The notes: generated from the letters alone by a model not told the origin. Counted from the first letter of the stretch, positions 26,901 to 40,929 are shown. The stretch: 64,000 bases of DNA from Hypomesus transpacificus (GCF_021917145.1 NC_061074.1:6730017-6794016); one strand, 5' to 3'. Numbers and translations are program-made.

Positions 26901-27777
26901 CTGGGCACTATTTTAAGGCCACTCAGAGCTAAAATGCAGTGTGTAGCTGAATGCCTACTGCTATGCTCACTGACTAGGAAAAAACTTTTCTGACATCACC
27001 TTTTCATACCCTGAACTTGGCAGATCAGTGAAGAAACCAAACCCTATTACTGTTTGAAACTCTACAAGGGGCGGTCCCATTGCTACCACTGAAGTCTAGC
27101 CTAGCCCAAGTGAACTTTGTTCTAAATGATAAAAAACATTTGGTTACGTTTATGAGGTTAGTTCTCTCTCTTTATTATTGTACAATAGCTAATAGTTCAA
27201 ATAGGCTCCGCGCCTCATTTGGTTTAAAGTTAGCAAGAAGTCAGTTTTCGGAAATCACCTGACAACCCAACTAAAGTACAGTACCTGGCACATAATCGTC
27301 CAGTATAACATAACTACTAAAATGTATTATAAAAATATTAGAGCTAAGTTAGTAGTAGGGTACTTCGACAAGTGTTTACACTACCCTACTAACACCACAG
27401 CCAGCAAAATAGTTTGCAGAGTTAACAATATTAGCATGTCAACTATCGCAGACTGTACAGAAACGGCAGGAAGTTAAAAAAAAACTATTTTGACAGCTAC
27501 CCTGGGCTCTTGAACTGAGTCAAATGTTGTTAGCTTAGTGTATGCCGGACAGCTAGCTAACTAGTCGGACATGTAATATTCCGTTTTGACAGTATGTTTA
27601 GGAGTTCCTTTCAAAGCAAGTTTGCTTAGCACAGTTTACCAGCAACGGCGTCCATATTTTGCCTGGCTAGCCAACCAGCTAGCTAGACTAGCTGCTAAGC
27701 TAACAACAATGGCGAAGGTCGCTATAAGCACTAGTAACTGCGCTAGCTAGCTAATATCCGTTCAGGTTTTGACTTAC
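23994..27777 (-). other. fbxo46: fbxo46 5' leader end and long 5' intron
   Basis: Upstream of the ATG the minus strand has a good acceptor, CTCTCCAG|ATTG (exon beginning at 24151), so the coding exon carries about 158 bases of leader. The remaining about 3.6 kb is probably an intron. It contains a GGATGGAG-type purine-rich repeat at 24650-24750, scattered AGCTAGCT motifs near 25080 and 27540-27760, and a C-run at 26070-26082. I saw no supportable coding exon in it. Confidence 0.45.
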
Positions 27778-27900
27778 CTTTTGTTGGGGGCCAGCCCCGC
27801 AAGTGCAAACTTGCCGATCTGATGAGTATTTAAAGTCGTCCCGAGTTGCAGGCCTGTTGCCTCAAAATGACCAATGATTTAAAGAGAGGATGGGTGCAGG
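27778..27900 (-). promoter_or_regulatory. fbxo46: Candidate noncoding first exon and promoter of fbxo46
   Basis: On the minus strand GGCCCCCAACAAAAG|GTAAGTC is a strong donor (exon ending at 27778) preceded by a GC-rich stretch. Joined to the acceptor at 24151 it would form the 5' UTR of fbxo46. The transcription start is not visible, and the assignment rests on the donor and on position. Confidence 0.4.
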
Positions 27901-29758
27901 TGACTCCGGTTATCTTTAACGTTACTTGTCCACGTAGCTAGCTTGCTAGTACTAGTACTTTCTGTAGCTAATCAACTAGCTAAGTGTTGGTTGATATCGC
28001 GACTTGCTAACAGTGTTTATATCACACACAATCTATTTATAAAAACCCGACACTTGTTTTACATTTCTCCTCTTCTCTCTTGCTGTCTATTTAAAAATGA
28101 CACAACCCTTTACGGTATGTTCTCTAATGAAGAACCAAAATAATCAGAGTCAGAACAGCAGCGGGGAGGAAGGCCATCTTGTTGACAGGCAGCTGCACAA
28201 GGCCCACAGCCAATAGCGATGCAGAGTCAGTGGTGTGCCCATATATGGCTGCACATGACTCCCCCTCCTCCCTCTTTAGTCTCCTCCTCATCCCCCTCTC
28301 TCTCGCCCTCTCTCTTTCTTTCTTTTGTACACGCACACAGTTACTGAGTCAGTGATCATATTGCACCTTGCACAATCAAACCCATCAGTGTTGAGATAAT
28401 CATGCCATCTTTAAAAATGCATGTCTTGATTCCTGACACAAGGCTATAAATAAATAAACAAACAACTGTAACTCCATCCCACAGCTATACAGGATAATAA
28501 ATGTACAAATGATTGGTTTGAAAGAGTGAATGTAAAGGAGAACTCGGGGTGATGACCTATCTTGATATCTCTCCTTGTTTATCATGGAAATATTATAGCA
28601 TTATTTCCTAAGAGATAACTGTCTAAGAGATATGGTTCAAATGTCACTGCTATTACTAACTGGTTTAACCGTATACATGTCTATTTGTGTCATTGATTGC
28701 ACTTTAAGTGATTCATTTTAGTTTGAAAATAACATGAAAAAGGTGTGATGGGATTCAGTGCTTTACAGAAGAGAGTACCTTGTTCCACCTGCTTCCACAC
28801 TTACCCACACTCAGCACGTGTAGTTGGTGATACTCCAACTGGGGACGCCTCTACACAAATAATCTTGCCCAGCATACTGTGATAAGACCGCCCTTCTTTA
28901 GCTTTTCACTTTGATGATAGGCCTAGTAAGTACATTTCAGACGTCCGTCAAATTGTAACTCTATCGCGACGTGTTTTCCTGTTAGTCACTCATCATTGGT
29001 TTACAATAATGCCAATCACATCTTTGTATATGTAAGCCTTCACTGCATAGGCTGGTTGGTCAACTTCGTCCACGGTCAAAACTAAGCTTCCGGTATCTTT
29101 CGTTGTTGCAAAACAGCGTTCATTCACATGGGTTCTGCGAAGGACACGAACATTAGTGGCTTCTAACCACAAATTCTTCAGAAGTGAGTTGCGAACACAT
29201 CGATTTACTGTGATGCACCTTTTCTTGTAGTAACATTACGTGACTCGTTGAAATGTACGAGCTTACTGGGTAGCTACGTAAGGTTAGGATCATTACATCA
29301 CAGGCTCAGTTTTGACTTGAAATTAAACTGTATCGTTACATTTTATCTGATTCATTTCTATACTACAATACGTGTTCTTGTGAACTGTGTTGTTAAAATA
29401 AAATCTTAGAGGAACAATGACTCAACATTGTCTTAAGATTACACGTGTGTTTAACATGTACTAAGGCTGTGACACCCAAGGTTAAATAACGGTACAGCAA
29501 TCATATGCAGCAACACTGATTTATAACACCACATTTAGAAACGCTGTAATACGTAAAAACGTTTCCCTTTACTTATATTTGTGTTGTGTGTCGTATTACG
29601 AGTAAGTTAGTTGTAGTTGGCTATTTGTGTCAATTGCAGTGGGCGTGTCATATTTTTGTGAGACTTTTTCCTGAGTAATGTCTGTCCGTCTGTCTGCTAA
29701 TTCCTGTCTACCTAACTGTCTATTCCATTAAATTTCTGCCCTCCCTCACGTTGTAGTG
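27901..29758 (+). promoter_or_regulatory. coq8b: Intergenic region and candidate noncoding first exon of coq8b
   Basis: This region separates fbxo46 and coq8b, which are read away from each other. No coding exon was found. A likely coq8b start region is 29080-29183: it contains an ETS-like CTTCCGG and an exon end AGAA|GTGAGT (donor after 29183) that would join the acceptor TTGTAG at 29751-29756, three bases before the ATG. The rest is AT-rich single-copy-looking sequence. Confidence 0.4.
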
Positions 29759-32700
29759 ATGATGGCAGAAGTGCTGCAGGTTCTTCGTGGAGCGGGCAAA
29801 GTGGGCTCGGCACTGGTCACCACCCAGGGGGATCAGTTGAGGCTGATGGCGTGTAACTCCACCATGGGCGCTGGGTTCAAGGCTGCCCAGGATGTAGTGG
29901 AGGGACTTGTGGGTACTGTCATGGGGGGTACTGCCACGGTGAGACCCACACATATAAATATACACATTAGTTACACTCATAGAACACACAAAGTAGTATG
30001 GTCCATGCTGTAGTATTGTTTGTATCCTTGGCTACCAAATCTATACACAACAGTAATACTCTACTCTTAAGTGGTATAACAGGAATTGAAAAGTGTTATA
30101 ACAGAGATAGAATTGTGATATAATAATGGTTGCCATCCCTGGTCCTCCCTTCACAGCAACAGTCTATTAAGGAGGATGTGTTCCCTGATGCGGAGGGCTG
30201 GGATGAGATGGATCCAGACGAGTCAGCCAAGTGGGCTGTCGGCTCTGAGTTTCCCTCCAGCCAGGGGGCCGGGGCGGCAGGCATGCCCAGTGGCGTGCCT
30301 CCTACCCAGGGTCCGGGTCCAGGAGCAGCGGGCTGGCCCAGCCAGAGTACCAGATCCCTCCACACGTTCTCTGTTCTCCGGTACACGCAGGCCCGCTTTC
30401 TACATGACTCGGGAGTGGTTCGGCTCACTCCAGAGGACATCAAGAAGGCCCGCGAGGCCAAGCAGGCCCTGGCCAGACCAGCCAAACAGAAGGTAAGTTA
30501 CCCTGGGTTACAGGTGTCTATAGTGTAACCTGTAGCTGTCTGCTGCTGGGACATTAGTTCAGTAAATTGCAAATGGATGCAGACTTTCTTTTGAAGTAAA
30601 GGGAAGCAGCTGATGGGACACCAGTTTCTTTCCAGTGTGTTCACTGGTAGATACCACTCACTATATTGTTGTACCCTGTATTGTACAAAGACTGTGCCAC
30701 TAGACACTAGACATGTGGTCTGTCAAACACGTGTTATGGGTAAACCAGTGTTACATAACATGAAGGAATTGCATGTGCAGGTTCACTGTATGATACAAGT
30801 CAAGGTTACTGGTCTGTTTGTCCTTCATGCGTGGCACATGACTTTAGTCATGCAGAGTCTTTTTTTTGTAGCCCGCCGTCAAGAGTTTTGGGTAGCAGTG
30901 AGGTTTAGGGTGTGGGCTGCTCTAACTGTGGTGTCTTCCCAGCTCAGTGATCGTGCCAGAGAGAGGAAGGTTCCTGCCACCAGGATCAGCAGACTTGTCA
31001 ACTTTGGGGGTACGTTTCTCACAAGCAATTATTTCTATGTGTGTGTATGACATGTGTTAGAGGATGTACTTAAAGGCAACAGCATCTAGTCCCAAACCCA
31101 AATGACAAGACATGATGTATGGATCTATATCGCTCAAACTGTAGACTCTTAATTGTCCATCAATGTCCGGCTGCAGATGATTTAGTATATGACATAGTGA
31201 CACCAGACCGGAGCCCTTGTTCAGAGTAGCACCCCCATTCTCAATGTGTAACTCTCAGGCTGGGTGTTGGTCTGGGTCAGGATTATTGAAACTAGGAACT
31301 CTCCTGCTTCCTCTAGGGCTGGCCGTGGGTCTGGGGATTGGTGCCATTGCAGAGGTCGCCAAGCAGTCAATGGGAGGCAAGCGATCTGGTGAGCTACTCC
31401 ATTTCTCAACTTGCAGTAGAGCTGCGTAAGATGTCATGTCAACTCTTCCATCTGCTGTCATTATGAACTCAATCACACGTATGTTGCTCTAAACTTAAAT
31501 GTGCTTCCCCACCCAGCGGGGGCCCTGCTGGACTCCCCCCTCCTGTCGGACGCCAACGCTGAGCGGATCGTCAACACCCTCTGCAAGGTCCGGGGGGCGG
31601 CACTCAAACTTGGGCAGATGCTCAGTATCCAAGGTACTGGCACAACACGCACTACGTCAACCCTATTGCAGTACTGATGTGCTACTGAAACAGCCCTACT
31701 GCAACCCTGTTAATGTGCTACAGAGACAGTACACACCACCACAAGTCTACTAGATGGTGCAATTGTAATACAGTATGTACTATTACCAAGAAGACCTGCA
31801 CCATTTCAACTTTCATCTTCATGAGATTCTCTTTCTTCTGTCTGTTTCTGTCCCTCCTGTGCCTTTACCTTGGATTTCTTCAGCTTCAAGAAAGTGTCGT
31901 TACTACAGTAGTAAAACCATGGTGTTCTCGTTTCTGTTATCTCTCTTCAGATAACACCTTTATCAACCCTCAGTTGCAGAAGATCTTTGAGAGGGTCAGA
32001 CAGAGTGCTGACTTCATGCCTGCGTGGCAGATGAATGTGAGTTAACAGCTGGAATCTAGAGGCCAATAAATGAACAATAACATGGTGAATGTATTTAGTT
32101 GGAAGTGTGTGTGTGTGTAGAAAGTGCTTCAGGAGGATTTGGGGACTGATTGGAGGGAGAAGCTGCAGTCATTTGAGGACAAACCCTTCGCTGCGGCCTC
32201 CATAGGCCAGGTGCATCATGGGATTCTGAAGGACGGCAGAGAGATCGCCATGAAGATACAGGTGAGTTATCCGCTCTGGCTCTCTTTCTCTGGCTGTCTT
32301 TCTGTCACTGTCTCATCCTCTTCCCTCTCCCTGTAATGGATCCTGCCTCCTTTGATCTCAGCTGTCTGTTGTCTCTCTCTCTCTCTCCCACAGTACCCAG
32401 GAGTGGCAGAGAGCATCCACAGTGACATCAACAACCTCATGTCTGTCCTCAAGATGAGCGTGGTCGTGCCTGATGGTACCCTCCAATTTATTACACATTT
32501 GTAATCCTTTAGTTACATCTTTATGGTGTATTCATGCTGCAATCCCCAGGCATTTTTGTCAATTAGGTAACTGTGGGTTATTGAAGTAACAGAAGCATCT
32601 TTGTAACTGTTACAAAACTAATTATGCCGCTTATGTATTCTGTGTCTTTTTATTCAGGCTTGTTTGCTGACAGCAGCCTAGAGGTCCTTCAGAGGGAGCT

Positions 32701-34651
32701 GGCATGGGAGTGTGACTATAAAAGGGAGGCTGACAGTGCCAAACATTTCAGGTATGCTGGCAGGTCAGCTGGACGAGGTTCTGAGGTGACCATGTGCCAT
32801 ACTTGGTCGGTTTTTCCCAGTCTGTGTTCATGCTTGGGGTTGTCTGCAGGCCTGTACCCAGACCACAGGACTGGCTGCTTGTGTGGTTGTGTTGTCGGAT
32901 GTTGGTGGTACCTACTTTGAGCTGGGGCTAGGGGGCTGGTTCTGAGAACTATATTCTATGTTGTTCTGCCTGCAGGTCTTTGCTGGAAGACGACCCGTTC
33001 TTCCGCGTCCCGGAGGTGGTGGACCAGCTGTGTGGGAGGAGGGTTCTGGCCATGGACCTGGTGTCTGGGGTTCCCCTGGACAGTTGTGTGGACCTGGACC
33101 AGGATACACGCAACCAGGTAGGACAGTTAAACCAGGTAGGACTGTATCCAAGTGGAGACACACTCTTATAACCTGACTGAAAGAGGGAAGAGCTAAGAAG
33201 TACTCTTTCATTTACATAATGTTGAATGAAAACAAAGATACTTTCAGGATTCTTCTGATGGTGCTACTTTAGGACTGAACCCTGGGCTCTCCCTACAGAT
33301 CTGCTTCAAAATCCTGCAGCTGTGTCTGAGGGAGCTGTTTGAGTTCAGGTTCATGCAGACAGACCCCAACTGGGCGAACTTCTTCTACAATGCTGAGGAT
33401 AACCAGGTGTGGGCACGTTTTCATGCAGTACAGTTGAGCGTGCTGAATTAGAAGGCTGTTGGGAACTATCATGTGGATGAAGTATTTCACGTGTCAGCTC
33501 AACTTACACATGACTTTTTGGTCAAGTTGTTTGCAAAGAAAACCCCTGAATAATTTTCATCTGATACCTTGTTGGCTAGAACTTGAGTGGAGATTGAGTT
33601 TCAGTTGGACAAAGCCAAAGATCGGACTCAGTGTAATTCTATACTGCCGCAGTAGCAGTTTATGGTTGGGTTAGGGGAAGCAAACTGACTGTTATGACTC
33701 ATGATGTTATGAAGAGGTTTCCATCAATGCAGAGAAATGTCCTGTAACTTCTTGACACACTTGAAACACTATCACATTTCCAGATCATTCTGTTGGACTT
33801 TGGTGCCTGCAGGGATTACCCAGAATCCTTCACAGATGACTACATCCAGGTATGAAAAAATCACCGTGTCTCACCTGACCACAAATGCTCTCTTATGCTA
33901 GCTGCTATCGCATCCTACCACAGCAACTTCCATGGAACTCTTGAACTCTAAGGTCGCATAAAGCCAACACATTGTAAACCTTTCATCTGAAACCTTCATT
34001 ACTGCTGCTGCATGCTAGCCATGGACGGACTGTCAGGATGTGATGTTCACCACTTCCTTGTCATAACCAGGTGGTCCATGCCGCCTCCATCGGCGACAGG
34101 AAAACAGTTCTAGATAAGTCCAAGGACCTGAAGTTCCTCACAGGGTTTGAGGCAAAGGTAGGAGCCAATTTCTTTCTGGTTTTCACTTGTCATGGTGGAC
34201 ATCTTTTTTTCATTGACTCTTGGTAATACAAGAAAAATGCAAACTAACTTTCTCTCCAACTACACCCAACCTCTCCCTGTATCCTCCCTTCCTGTCCGTC
34301 CATCCTTCCCTTCCTGTCCTCCGTCTCCAGGCCTTCCAGGAAGCCCACGTGGAGGCGGTGATGATCCTGGGCGAGGCATTCGCCTCCTCTGAGCCGTTTG
34401 ACTTTAGCATCCAGAGCACGACTCAGCGCATCCAGAGCCTCATCCCCGTGATGCTGCGCCACCGTCTGACCCCGCCCCCGGAGGAGACCTACTCCCTCCA
34501 CCGCAAGATGGCGGGCTCCTTCCTCATCTGCTCCAAGCTGGGCGCCCGCATTGCTTGCAGGGACATGTTCCTGGACATCTATAACGCCTACTGCCAGAGA
34601 CGCCAGGAAAGGGACCAACGTCCTGTCCTAGAGGAATCTGTCCAGGCCTAG
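29759..34651 (+). CDS. coq8b: Atypical mitochondrial kinase COQ8B (ADCK4)
   Basis: ABC1/UbiB-family atypical kinase-like ATPase of the mitochondrial inner membrane, needed for coenzyme Q biosynthesis. Fourteen coding exons: 29759-29938, 30157-30492, 30943-31009, 31317-31388, 31517-31633, 31951-32036, 32121-32261, 32394-32475, 32658-32751, 32976-33117, 33299-33406, 33784-33849, 34071-34157 and 34331-34651. Phases agree and give about 632 aa. Family signatures are present: the KxGQ motif ([11 protein letters not shown], about residue 250), the Ala-rich loop [29 protein letters not shown], the catalytic-loop sequence [10 protein letters not shown], and LLDFGA near residue 480. [20 protein letters not shown] is the membrane-proximal segment. 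Two adjacent ATGs open the frame (29759 and 29762). Similarity to COQ8A is also high at the C-terminus, but adjacency to numbl and HIACRD-like ARIACRD favour COQ8B. Confidence 0.93.
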
Positions 34652-35130
34652 AGCTGGCCCAGTTAGTGGCCCAGTCCCACAGGGACCAGTTCCCTAGCTC
34701 CAGGACCAAGCCAAGTTTACCTGGACCAGACTTTCTTCAGCCTAGGTCCAGCAAGCCTAAATCCACACTAATTCCCCCCCATCTCATGTTTAGTGCCTCA
34801 AGCACAGGTCCTTACCACTATAGCCTTAGGCTTAGATGCCTATGTCAAGAATGCCCAGCCCAAGTCCCAATGCCAGCGTCAGTCAAAGCCCTAGCCAGAC
34901 GCATTGGCTTGAACTGTATAAAACTATATAAAAACATTATAATAATGTTGTGTGGTTAAATCACTTAATATTGGATTGTTGCCCATTGTATCATGTACAA
35001 TGAAGTCAAAATGCATTTGTTTTGATTACAATATCAATTTGGGGTGTTTTTGATCATTGTCCAGGCTTACAAATGTTCTCGAGTTGCACTTGTATTTGTA
35101 TAAACGCTTGTTGACATTAAAGCAAAATAA
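34652..35130 (+). other. coq8b: 3' UTR of coq8b
   Basis: Noncoding sequence after the coq8b stop. No perfect AATAAA is close; ATTAAA at about 35116 followed by an A-rich stretch is the best candidate poly(A) signal. Confidence 0.4.
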
Positions 35131-37089
35131 GGTGATGTTTTAGTCCTTAGTATGATCACACGTTGTACAGCAATTGGGGGGAAATGAACCAGAGTGGTTT
35201 GGAGAAATCACTTCCAGACCCTATGAGGGAGCTTTGTAAATTGCCTTCATTATTAAGAGGACTGTTGATGTTATAAAGCACCCAAAATGTTAAACAGCTA
35301 CAACTGATGTTTCACTGTGTTATTCAATACTTGTAAAGTACGATGTATGTTCATAACCGGGGTTTCTATCCACCCTATAAAGCGGTTACAAACATGAAAC
35401 CTGCTGGTTAACTCTAGTTTGTAAAACCATGAGACCACCGGAAGATGGCGTTGTAGAGTAACAGAAAATTCGTCTTTTTGGCTGTTTTTGTAAAACATCA
35501 ATGGAAAGAGGAAATTTGCATGTCCGGGCGTCTGTGCCAATCGGCTTGCTCAGAAGGCCGGCCCAGCGGGTGGAGCCGGAGGAACAGCCCAATCTGTGCG
35601 TCAGTAACTGCACAGTCAACATCCAAAGCATCCAAGATTACTACCAATTGATCGAAATTCTTATTTTGTCTTATTGTCTTGTTATTGTATATAATTTAAT
35701 ATTTGGGCTGTGGACTGACTAGTCAGGGTTTTTTTTTTATCAACACGTAAAGATCACTTGCGTGGACCGCTTCATCGCTTTATAGATTGGATGAAGAAAT
35801 TCTGAAATCATAGATTGTTCCATATTTCATAAACGGATTGGATTACACAAAAGGCGGCACGGACTGAGCAATCTGCTGTTCTAGTCGGTGAGTTCACTTA
35901 ATAATGTAAAACATTGTTTTTTTTATCGTTTTGTTAAGACTTAATTATTTTGAGATGATTTAATGGTTAATAATGAATGAATCACAGCGAGGTAGTATGG
36001 CAGTGGCAGTATGCAAGGGACCACGATTCTTGCGTTTTTGTGTGCTAAAACAAGACCCGGGAACTTGGGACCTAGGGGTGTTTAGCCCAATTCTGTTGAA
36101 CAACATTATTGCATTTGGTGTAGGCTACACGTTGAGATCATTCTACGGCCAGACTGCTGCAGCATGCTCCGAGAGAGCGACCACCCTCGTAGCCTCGAGC
36201 TGAGTCGTCTGCCGCCAGTAAGCAGCCACAATAAAGTATGTTTATTGTTCTGCAGATAACAGACATTAGCGCATGGTTTGTGTTTAAAGTAAGGAACATT
36301 TCTTTATGAAATCTTTGTGTAGCTTACTGGTCGTAGATAAAATACAATTTCCATCAACATTTTCTTGCCCGCACTGTGCCGTAGCGAAGACCGACTATAA
36401 TCTTTGCCTACATTTCAAAAACGCGCCCTGCGTTTTAATACGTGTATTCCGGCGGCGAACCTGATTCCCCTCTAACGTAGGTAGGCCTACCTCTACTCGT
36501 CCACATCACATATCGTTTGACAGGATAATATCGGACAGCCAAGTACGGAGCTAGCAGAGTAGAACAGATCAGAAAGGCTGCTTTTGATGGTCAGTGGAGA
36601 GGACTTAAGGCCACGTCCTTGTGGTGAACGTCGTAACCATGACAGTATAGCCTACTAAGGCTATCACGTGGAATGATTTGATAGGTGGAAGGGCAGTTTT
36701 ATTAAAGGTCTGTTCTCTAACCTGGATTACTACACCTGTTCCGACACACACGTCAACATTGTATAGTCATGGCATTTGCCTGTTAAACTGTGTCTGGGTG
36801 ATTTGAAGTTGCACCTGGAGTCAGGTGTGATCAGGGTCAGTCGGTTGAGTGGTTAACCAGGTGGGACTGGTGGCAGCTGGATTTGTTACTCCGTGACAGT
36901 GAATTACCATCAAAATGAAACCGTTCATCACACCTGCAAGTATCCATGTGTGTGTGTGCCTGCATGTGTGTGTCATATGCAAAGAAGTTACAGAGGGGAA
37001 AGGGCACGAGCTGGCTATGCCTAGCAGAGACCACCTGCTTGGACAGCTGCAAGGTTGGACTGGATGACTTGTGGACCAGTTTGTGGTTG

Positions 37090-37183
37090 GAGGACTGGGC
37101 TCGTTTGGAGGGCTGGAGGACTGGGCTGGTTTGGAGGACTGGGCTGGTTTGGAGGACTGGGCTGGTTTGGAGGACTGGGCTGG
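37090..37183. repeat. 18-bp tandem repeat, about 5 copies
   Basis: The unit GAGGACTGGGCTGGTTTG is repeated, with one diverged copy at the start. Confidence 0.85.
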
Positions 37184-38177
37184 AGGGGTCAATGGCTGGG
37201 AAGATCAGTAGGCTTTGCTGTGGCAATGACACAACATGTGGACCAGACTCCTATTTGGCCACTGACTGCAGTCCACTGCATTTGTAATGTGGTGTGTGTT
37301 TAAGACACTGTAGGAACCAGAGAGAGGAGACAAATCCGGCAGTGAAACCAACATCTCCTCTCTCTCTGGTCCTGGCCTGGGCCTCCGTGCTGGGTGCAGC
37401 AGTGTGTGGAGCTGCCTGCCGTTAGCCAGACACCAGCTGGCCCCTCAATGGGATGAGGTCAGAGGTCACCCAATCAGCTGTGGGGAGGAGTGGAGCAGGC
37501 AGGGGAGGGGGGCTCCTTTTGTGGTCGTCAGGGAGGGCCGACACCCCAGCGGGGTTCACTTCCTGTCTGCGGGCTCTCGCCTATGGAGTAGACCCAAAGC
37601 TGGTGGACCGGACATACTCAGGGACTGGTTCTAGAACATTAGCATGATATGTAGAATACCAACTAGGACTGTTCTCTCTATGAAAGCAGCACAGTGGTAA
37701 AGCCTACAGGATGTTCAAGACTGAAGTGTGTCTGGTAGAATAACCTGATGACCTGTGTCTGGGGTGTGTCTCTCCTTGGCTGTGTACTTTAACAGGGATC
37801 AACCTTAGATCAAGGCAGAATTGATTACAGGAGCACGTTTACAGATCACTGACGAGATCACAAGAGAAAAGAGAAAGATGGAAATAGGGAGGAAAAGAGA
37901 GAGATTAGAACTGGTGAAAGAACAGATAAATAACCCAAGGAAGATAAATAGTTGTAGAGGGAGGGATAAATAGATGAATAGAAAAACTAAGAAAGATCAA
38001 AGAGAGAGAGAGAGAACTAAAAAGAGCAAGGAGAGGCACTTAGCCAACAGAGTGGAGAAAGAAAGAAAAAAGCAATTTGTTCTCATTTCTGTCAGATACT
38101 CTTGGGGTTGTTGGACGACATCGCATCAGTGTATGCTGACTTTCTGGACTTTCGTCATCTACTAGTGTGTGTTATGA

Positions 38178-38209
<32 letters not shown>

Positions 38210-38932
38210 TACCCAGGGTCATTTATGCATCAGGACAGCCTGCATAGATCTGGTTTCAGCCCAGCTTTTGCTACTTATTTCTATAATAGAAAGCTGTCTG
38301 CTGGTACACCCAGCACACACCACAGGATGTGTGTACGTGCGAGCGTGTGTGCATCAGGGCGTGTGTGTTTGTGTGTTATTCCCCAAGTAATCAGTGTTCC
38401 TCTGCTTCAGTGGACGTTTTGTGGAGGATAACGAGAAAGTGGAAATTGTTCCTTTCTACGCTGAAATCTCATCGAGGAGATTTCTGTCAGCGGTGTGATG
38501 TGTGAAAGCCTTCAAACCAGGTTAGCGGATGGGTTGGCGGCCTTCAACGGTTGGTGGATTTTAGTCATGTGTCATAAAAGGCCCATGATGGCATAGCCAC
38601 AGACATATTGTAGTAGATGGTAGGGTGGGGGTCAACTGGGGCTGGGGGCTGGAGGCTGGAGGCTGGAGGCTGGGAGCTGTCAGTTTGACACCGGGAGTGG
38701 GGTGGGGGGGTGGATGACTTCACAAGCTTGTCACAGTAACACTGCGAGGGTTAAGAAATACTGAAGGAAAGAAAGACACGAAAATAAAGAAAGGAAGGTT
38801 GGTTGTTAGAGAATAGAAAGATGTGTGTCCGTCACGTGGTGGCACTTAGGGCTGAGTGAGGTGAAACATTCTTGTGTAGAAGTGAACAGTTACAAGATGG
38901 TGCTCTATTGACCAGCTACATGCTCTGCATTC

Positions 38933-38935
<3 letters not shown>

Positions 38936-38991
<56 letters not shown>
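38936..38991. repeat. (CT)n microsatellite
   Basis: A pure CT tract of about 28 units. Confidence 0.93.
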
Positions 38992-38994
<3 letters not shown>

Positions 38995-39877
38995 TCCTCT
39001 CTCTCTTAGCTGACAGCTTGAATTACAGGGATAAATGATACAATACTGTATCTTTGCCAAGACTCAACATGACTTTATTGGATCCATTTGGTAGATATTA
39101 CAGTTTAAGACTGCTGGAGTGTTCTCTATCTCTGACTGTGCCAAGGCCTGGTGCTGACAACACAAACTGTTGGAGCTCCAGATTCGACAACATGGCTCCC
39201 ACCTCCTCTCCCCTCTCATTCTCTCTATTTCTCTCCATCCCCGTTCTCCCCTACTTCCTCCTCCTGTCCTCCCTCCCTCTCTCTCTCCTTCTCGTCCTCC
39301 CTTCCTCCTATAATGTGTCCAGTGCCTGGCCCCATCTGTAGGCCAGATGCTCCTCTCTCACCCAGCTGTGACACACAGACCACAGAGGGAGGGATGGAGG
39401 TGGGATGGTAGATTGGGACAGAAGGATACGCTGAGGATGCATGTCGAAAAGGGAGAGGAGGCTAGACGAGAGAACAAAGAAAGTAAGATTGGGAGAATAG
39501 ATGGAGAGATATATGAATGGAGAGGAGAAGAGATGAAAGGAGAGGAGAGGTATGGCAATGACACAACAGCTCCTTGTTTCTCATGGGTAGAAAGAGGATG
39601 ATTGGAAGAGGAGTGGAGGACGAGAGGAGGAGTAGAGGTAGATGAGGGTCTGCTGGTAGAGGAACAGACCCTCCATTGTCGGCCTTCGTGATCGGCTTTT
39701 AGGGCAACCAGTTAGTCTGTCATTCAGCCAGCTAACCAGTAGACCAAGACACACTGCTCACTACAAAGTGAAAGGGAGAGAGAGAAAGACAAAAAAGAGA
39801 GAGCTCACAATCAATATGTCTGTGTGAGCACTTTTATTTCTACATAAACCATTAAATTTCTCTTTCATTCATTCTCT

Positions 39878-39884
39878 CTCTCCC

Positions 39885-39949
<65 letters not shown>
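39878..39949. repeat. (CT)n microsatellite
   Basis: CT tract of about 35 units with two CCCT interruptions at its 5' end. Confidence 0.93.
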
Positions 39950-39952
<3 letters not shown>

Positions 39953-40068
39953 GCACACACATACACACTCCCTCTCTGTCATCATCTTCAAAGACACTAA
40001 TGGTATTGGTTTCCAGGAAGCGGGGAGAGCAGAGCAGGGGAAAACAGCAGAGAAGAGGCAAGGGGAAA

Positions 40069-40466
40069 GGAGGAGAATAGGTGAGGGGAGGGTGAGGAGG
40101 AGAATAGGTGAGGGGAGGGTGAGGAGGAGAATAGAGGAAGGGAGGGTGAGGAGGAGAATAGGTGAGGGGAGGGTGAGGAGGATAATAGAGGAAGGGAGGG
40201 TGAGGAGGAGAATAGAGTAAGGGAGGGTGAGGAGGAGAATAGAGGAGGGGAGGGTGAGGAGGATAATAGAGGAAGGGAGGGTGAGGAGGAGAATAGAGGA
40301 AGGGAGGGTGAGGAGGATAATAGAGGAAGGGAGGGTGAGGAGGAGAATAGAGGAGGGGAGGGGTGAGGAGGAGAATAGAGGAGGGGAGGGTGAGGAGGAG
40401 AATAGAGGAGGGGAGGGTGAGGAGGATAATAGAGGAAGGGAGGGTGAGGAGGAGAATAGAGGAGGT
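40069..40466. repeat. 24-bp purine-rich minisatellite, about 16 copies
   Basis: A 24-bp unit starting GAGGAGAATAGAGGA or GAGGAGAATAGGTGA and ending GGGAGGGT is repeated about 16 times. One copy near 40360 has an extra G. Because the unit is a multiple of three, long open frames exist on both strands (Arg/Glu-rich on plus, Pro/Ser/Tyr-rich on minus). They have no start context, homologue or splice structure and are not annotated as genes. Confidence 0.92.
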
Positions 40467-40929
40467 AAGTGGAGAGAGGATGGAGGAACAGTAACAGGAC
40501 ATGATAATGGTGGTAATAATGGTCAGGTTATGTGATAAGTACAGTGGATTTGGTTTGTTTATCCGTCACAGAATCAGTCAGCCGGTCAGTCTTTCGGACC
40601 TGCTCTTTACAGCCTATGCAGCCTGTTTTGGCCTGACATCAAGGGTTTGTGTGCGTGTATGTGTGTGTGAATGTGTGTGTGTGCTTCACATGGGGAATGT
40701 GTTATTGCTTCGGCTTGACATTCCAGAACCGCAGAGAAAAATACTAGGCCCAGCTGTTACTGTTCTTCTACTTGGCCGGATGGCTTTTAACCCTCCCTCT
40801 GACCCCTCTCACAGACACACACGACACACACACACACTTATTTTCTCATGAATTTTGTTTACATCCTTAGAGCATGCTCCCACAATGCACTGCTCTTTGC
40901 ACTTGAGGTTACATTCCAGATGCAGAAAT

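Noticed and set aside
36821-37303. Open frames over the 18-bp repeat
   Set aside because: The repeat keeps frames open on both strands; no other evidence of coding.
38090-38170. Exon-like segment after CTGTCAG encoding GLLDDIASVYADFLDF
   Set aside because: Has an acceptor and an open frame but no clear donor or homologue, and runs into an AC repeat; not enough to call an exon.
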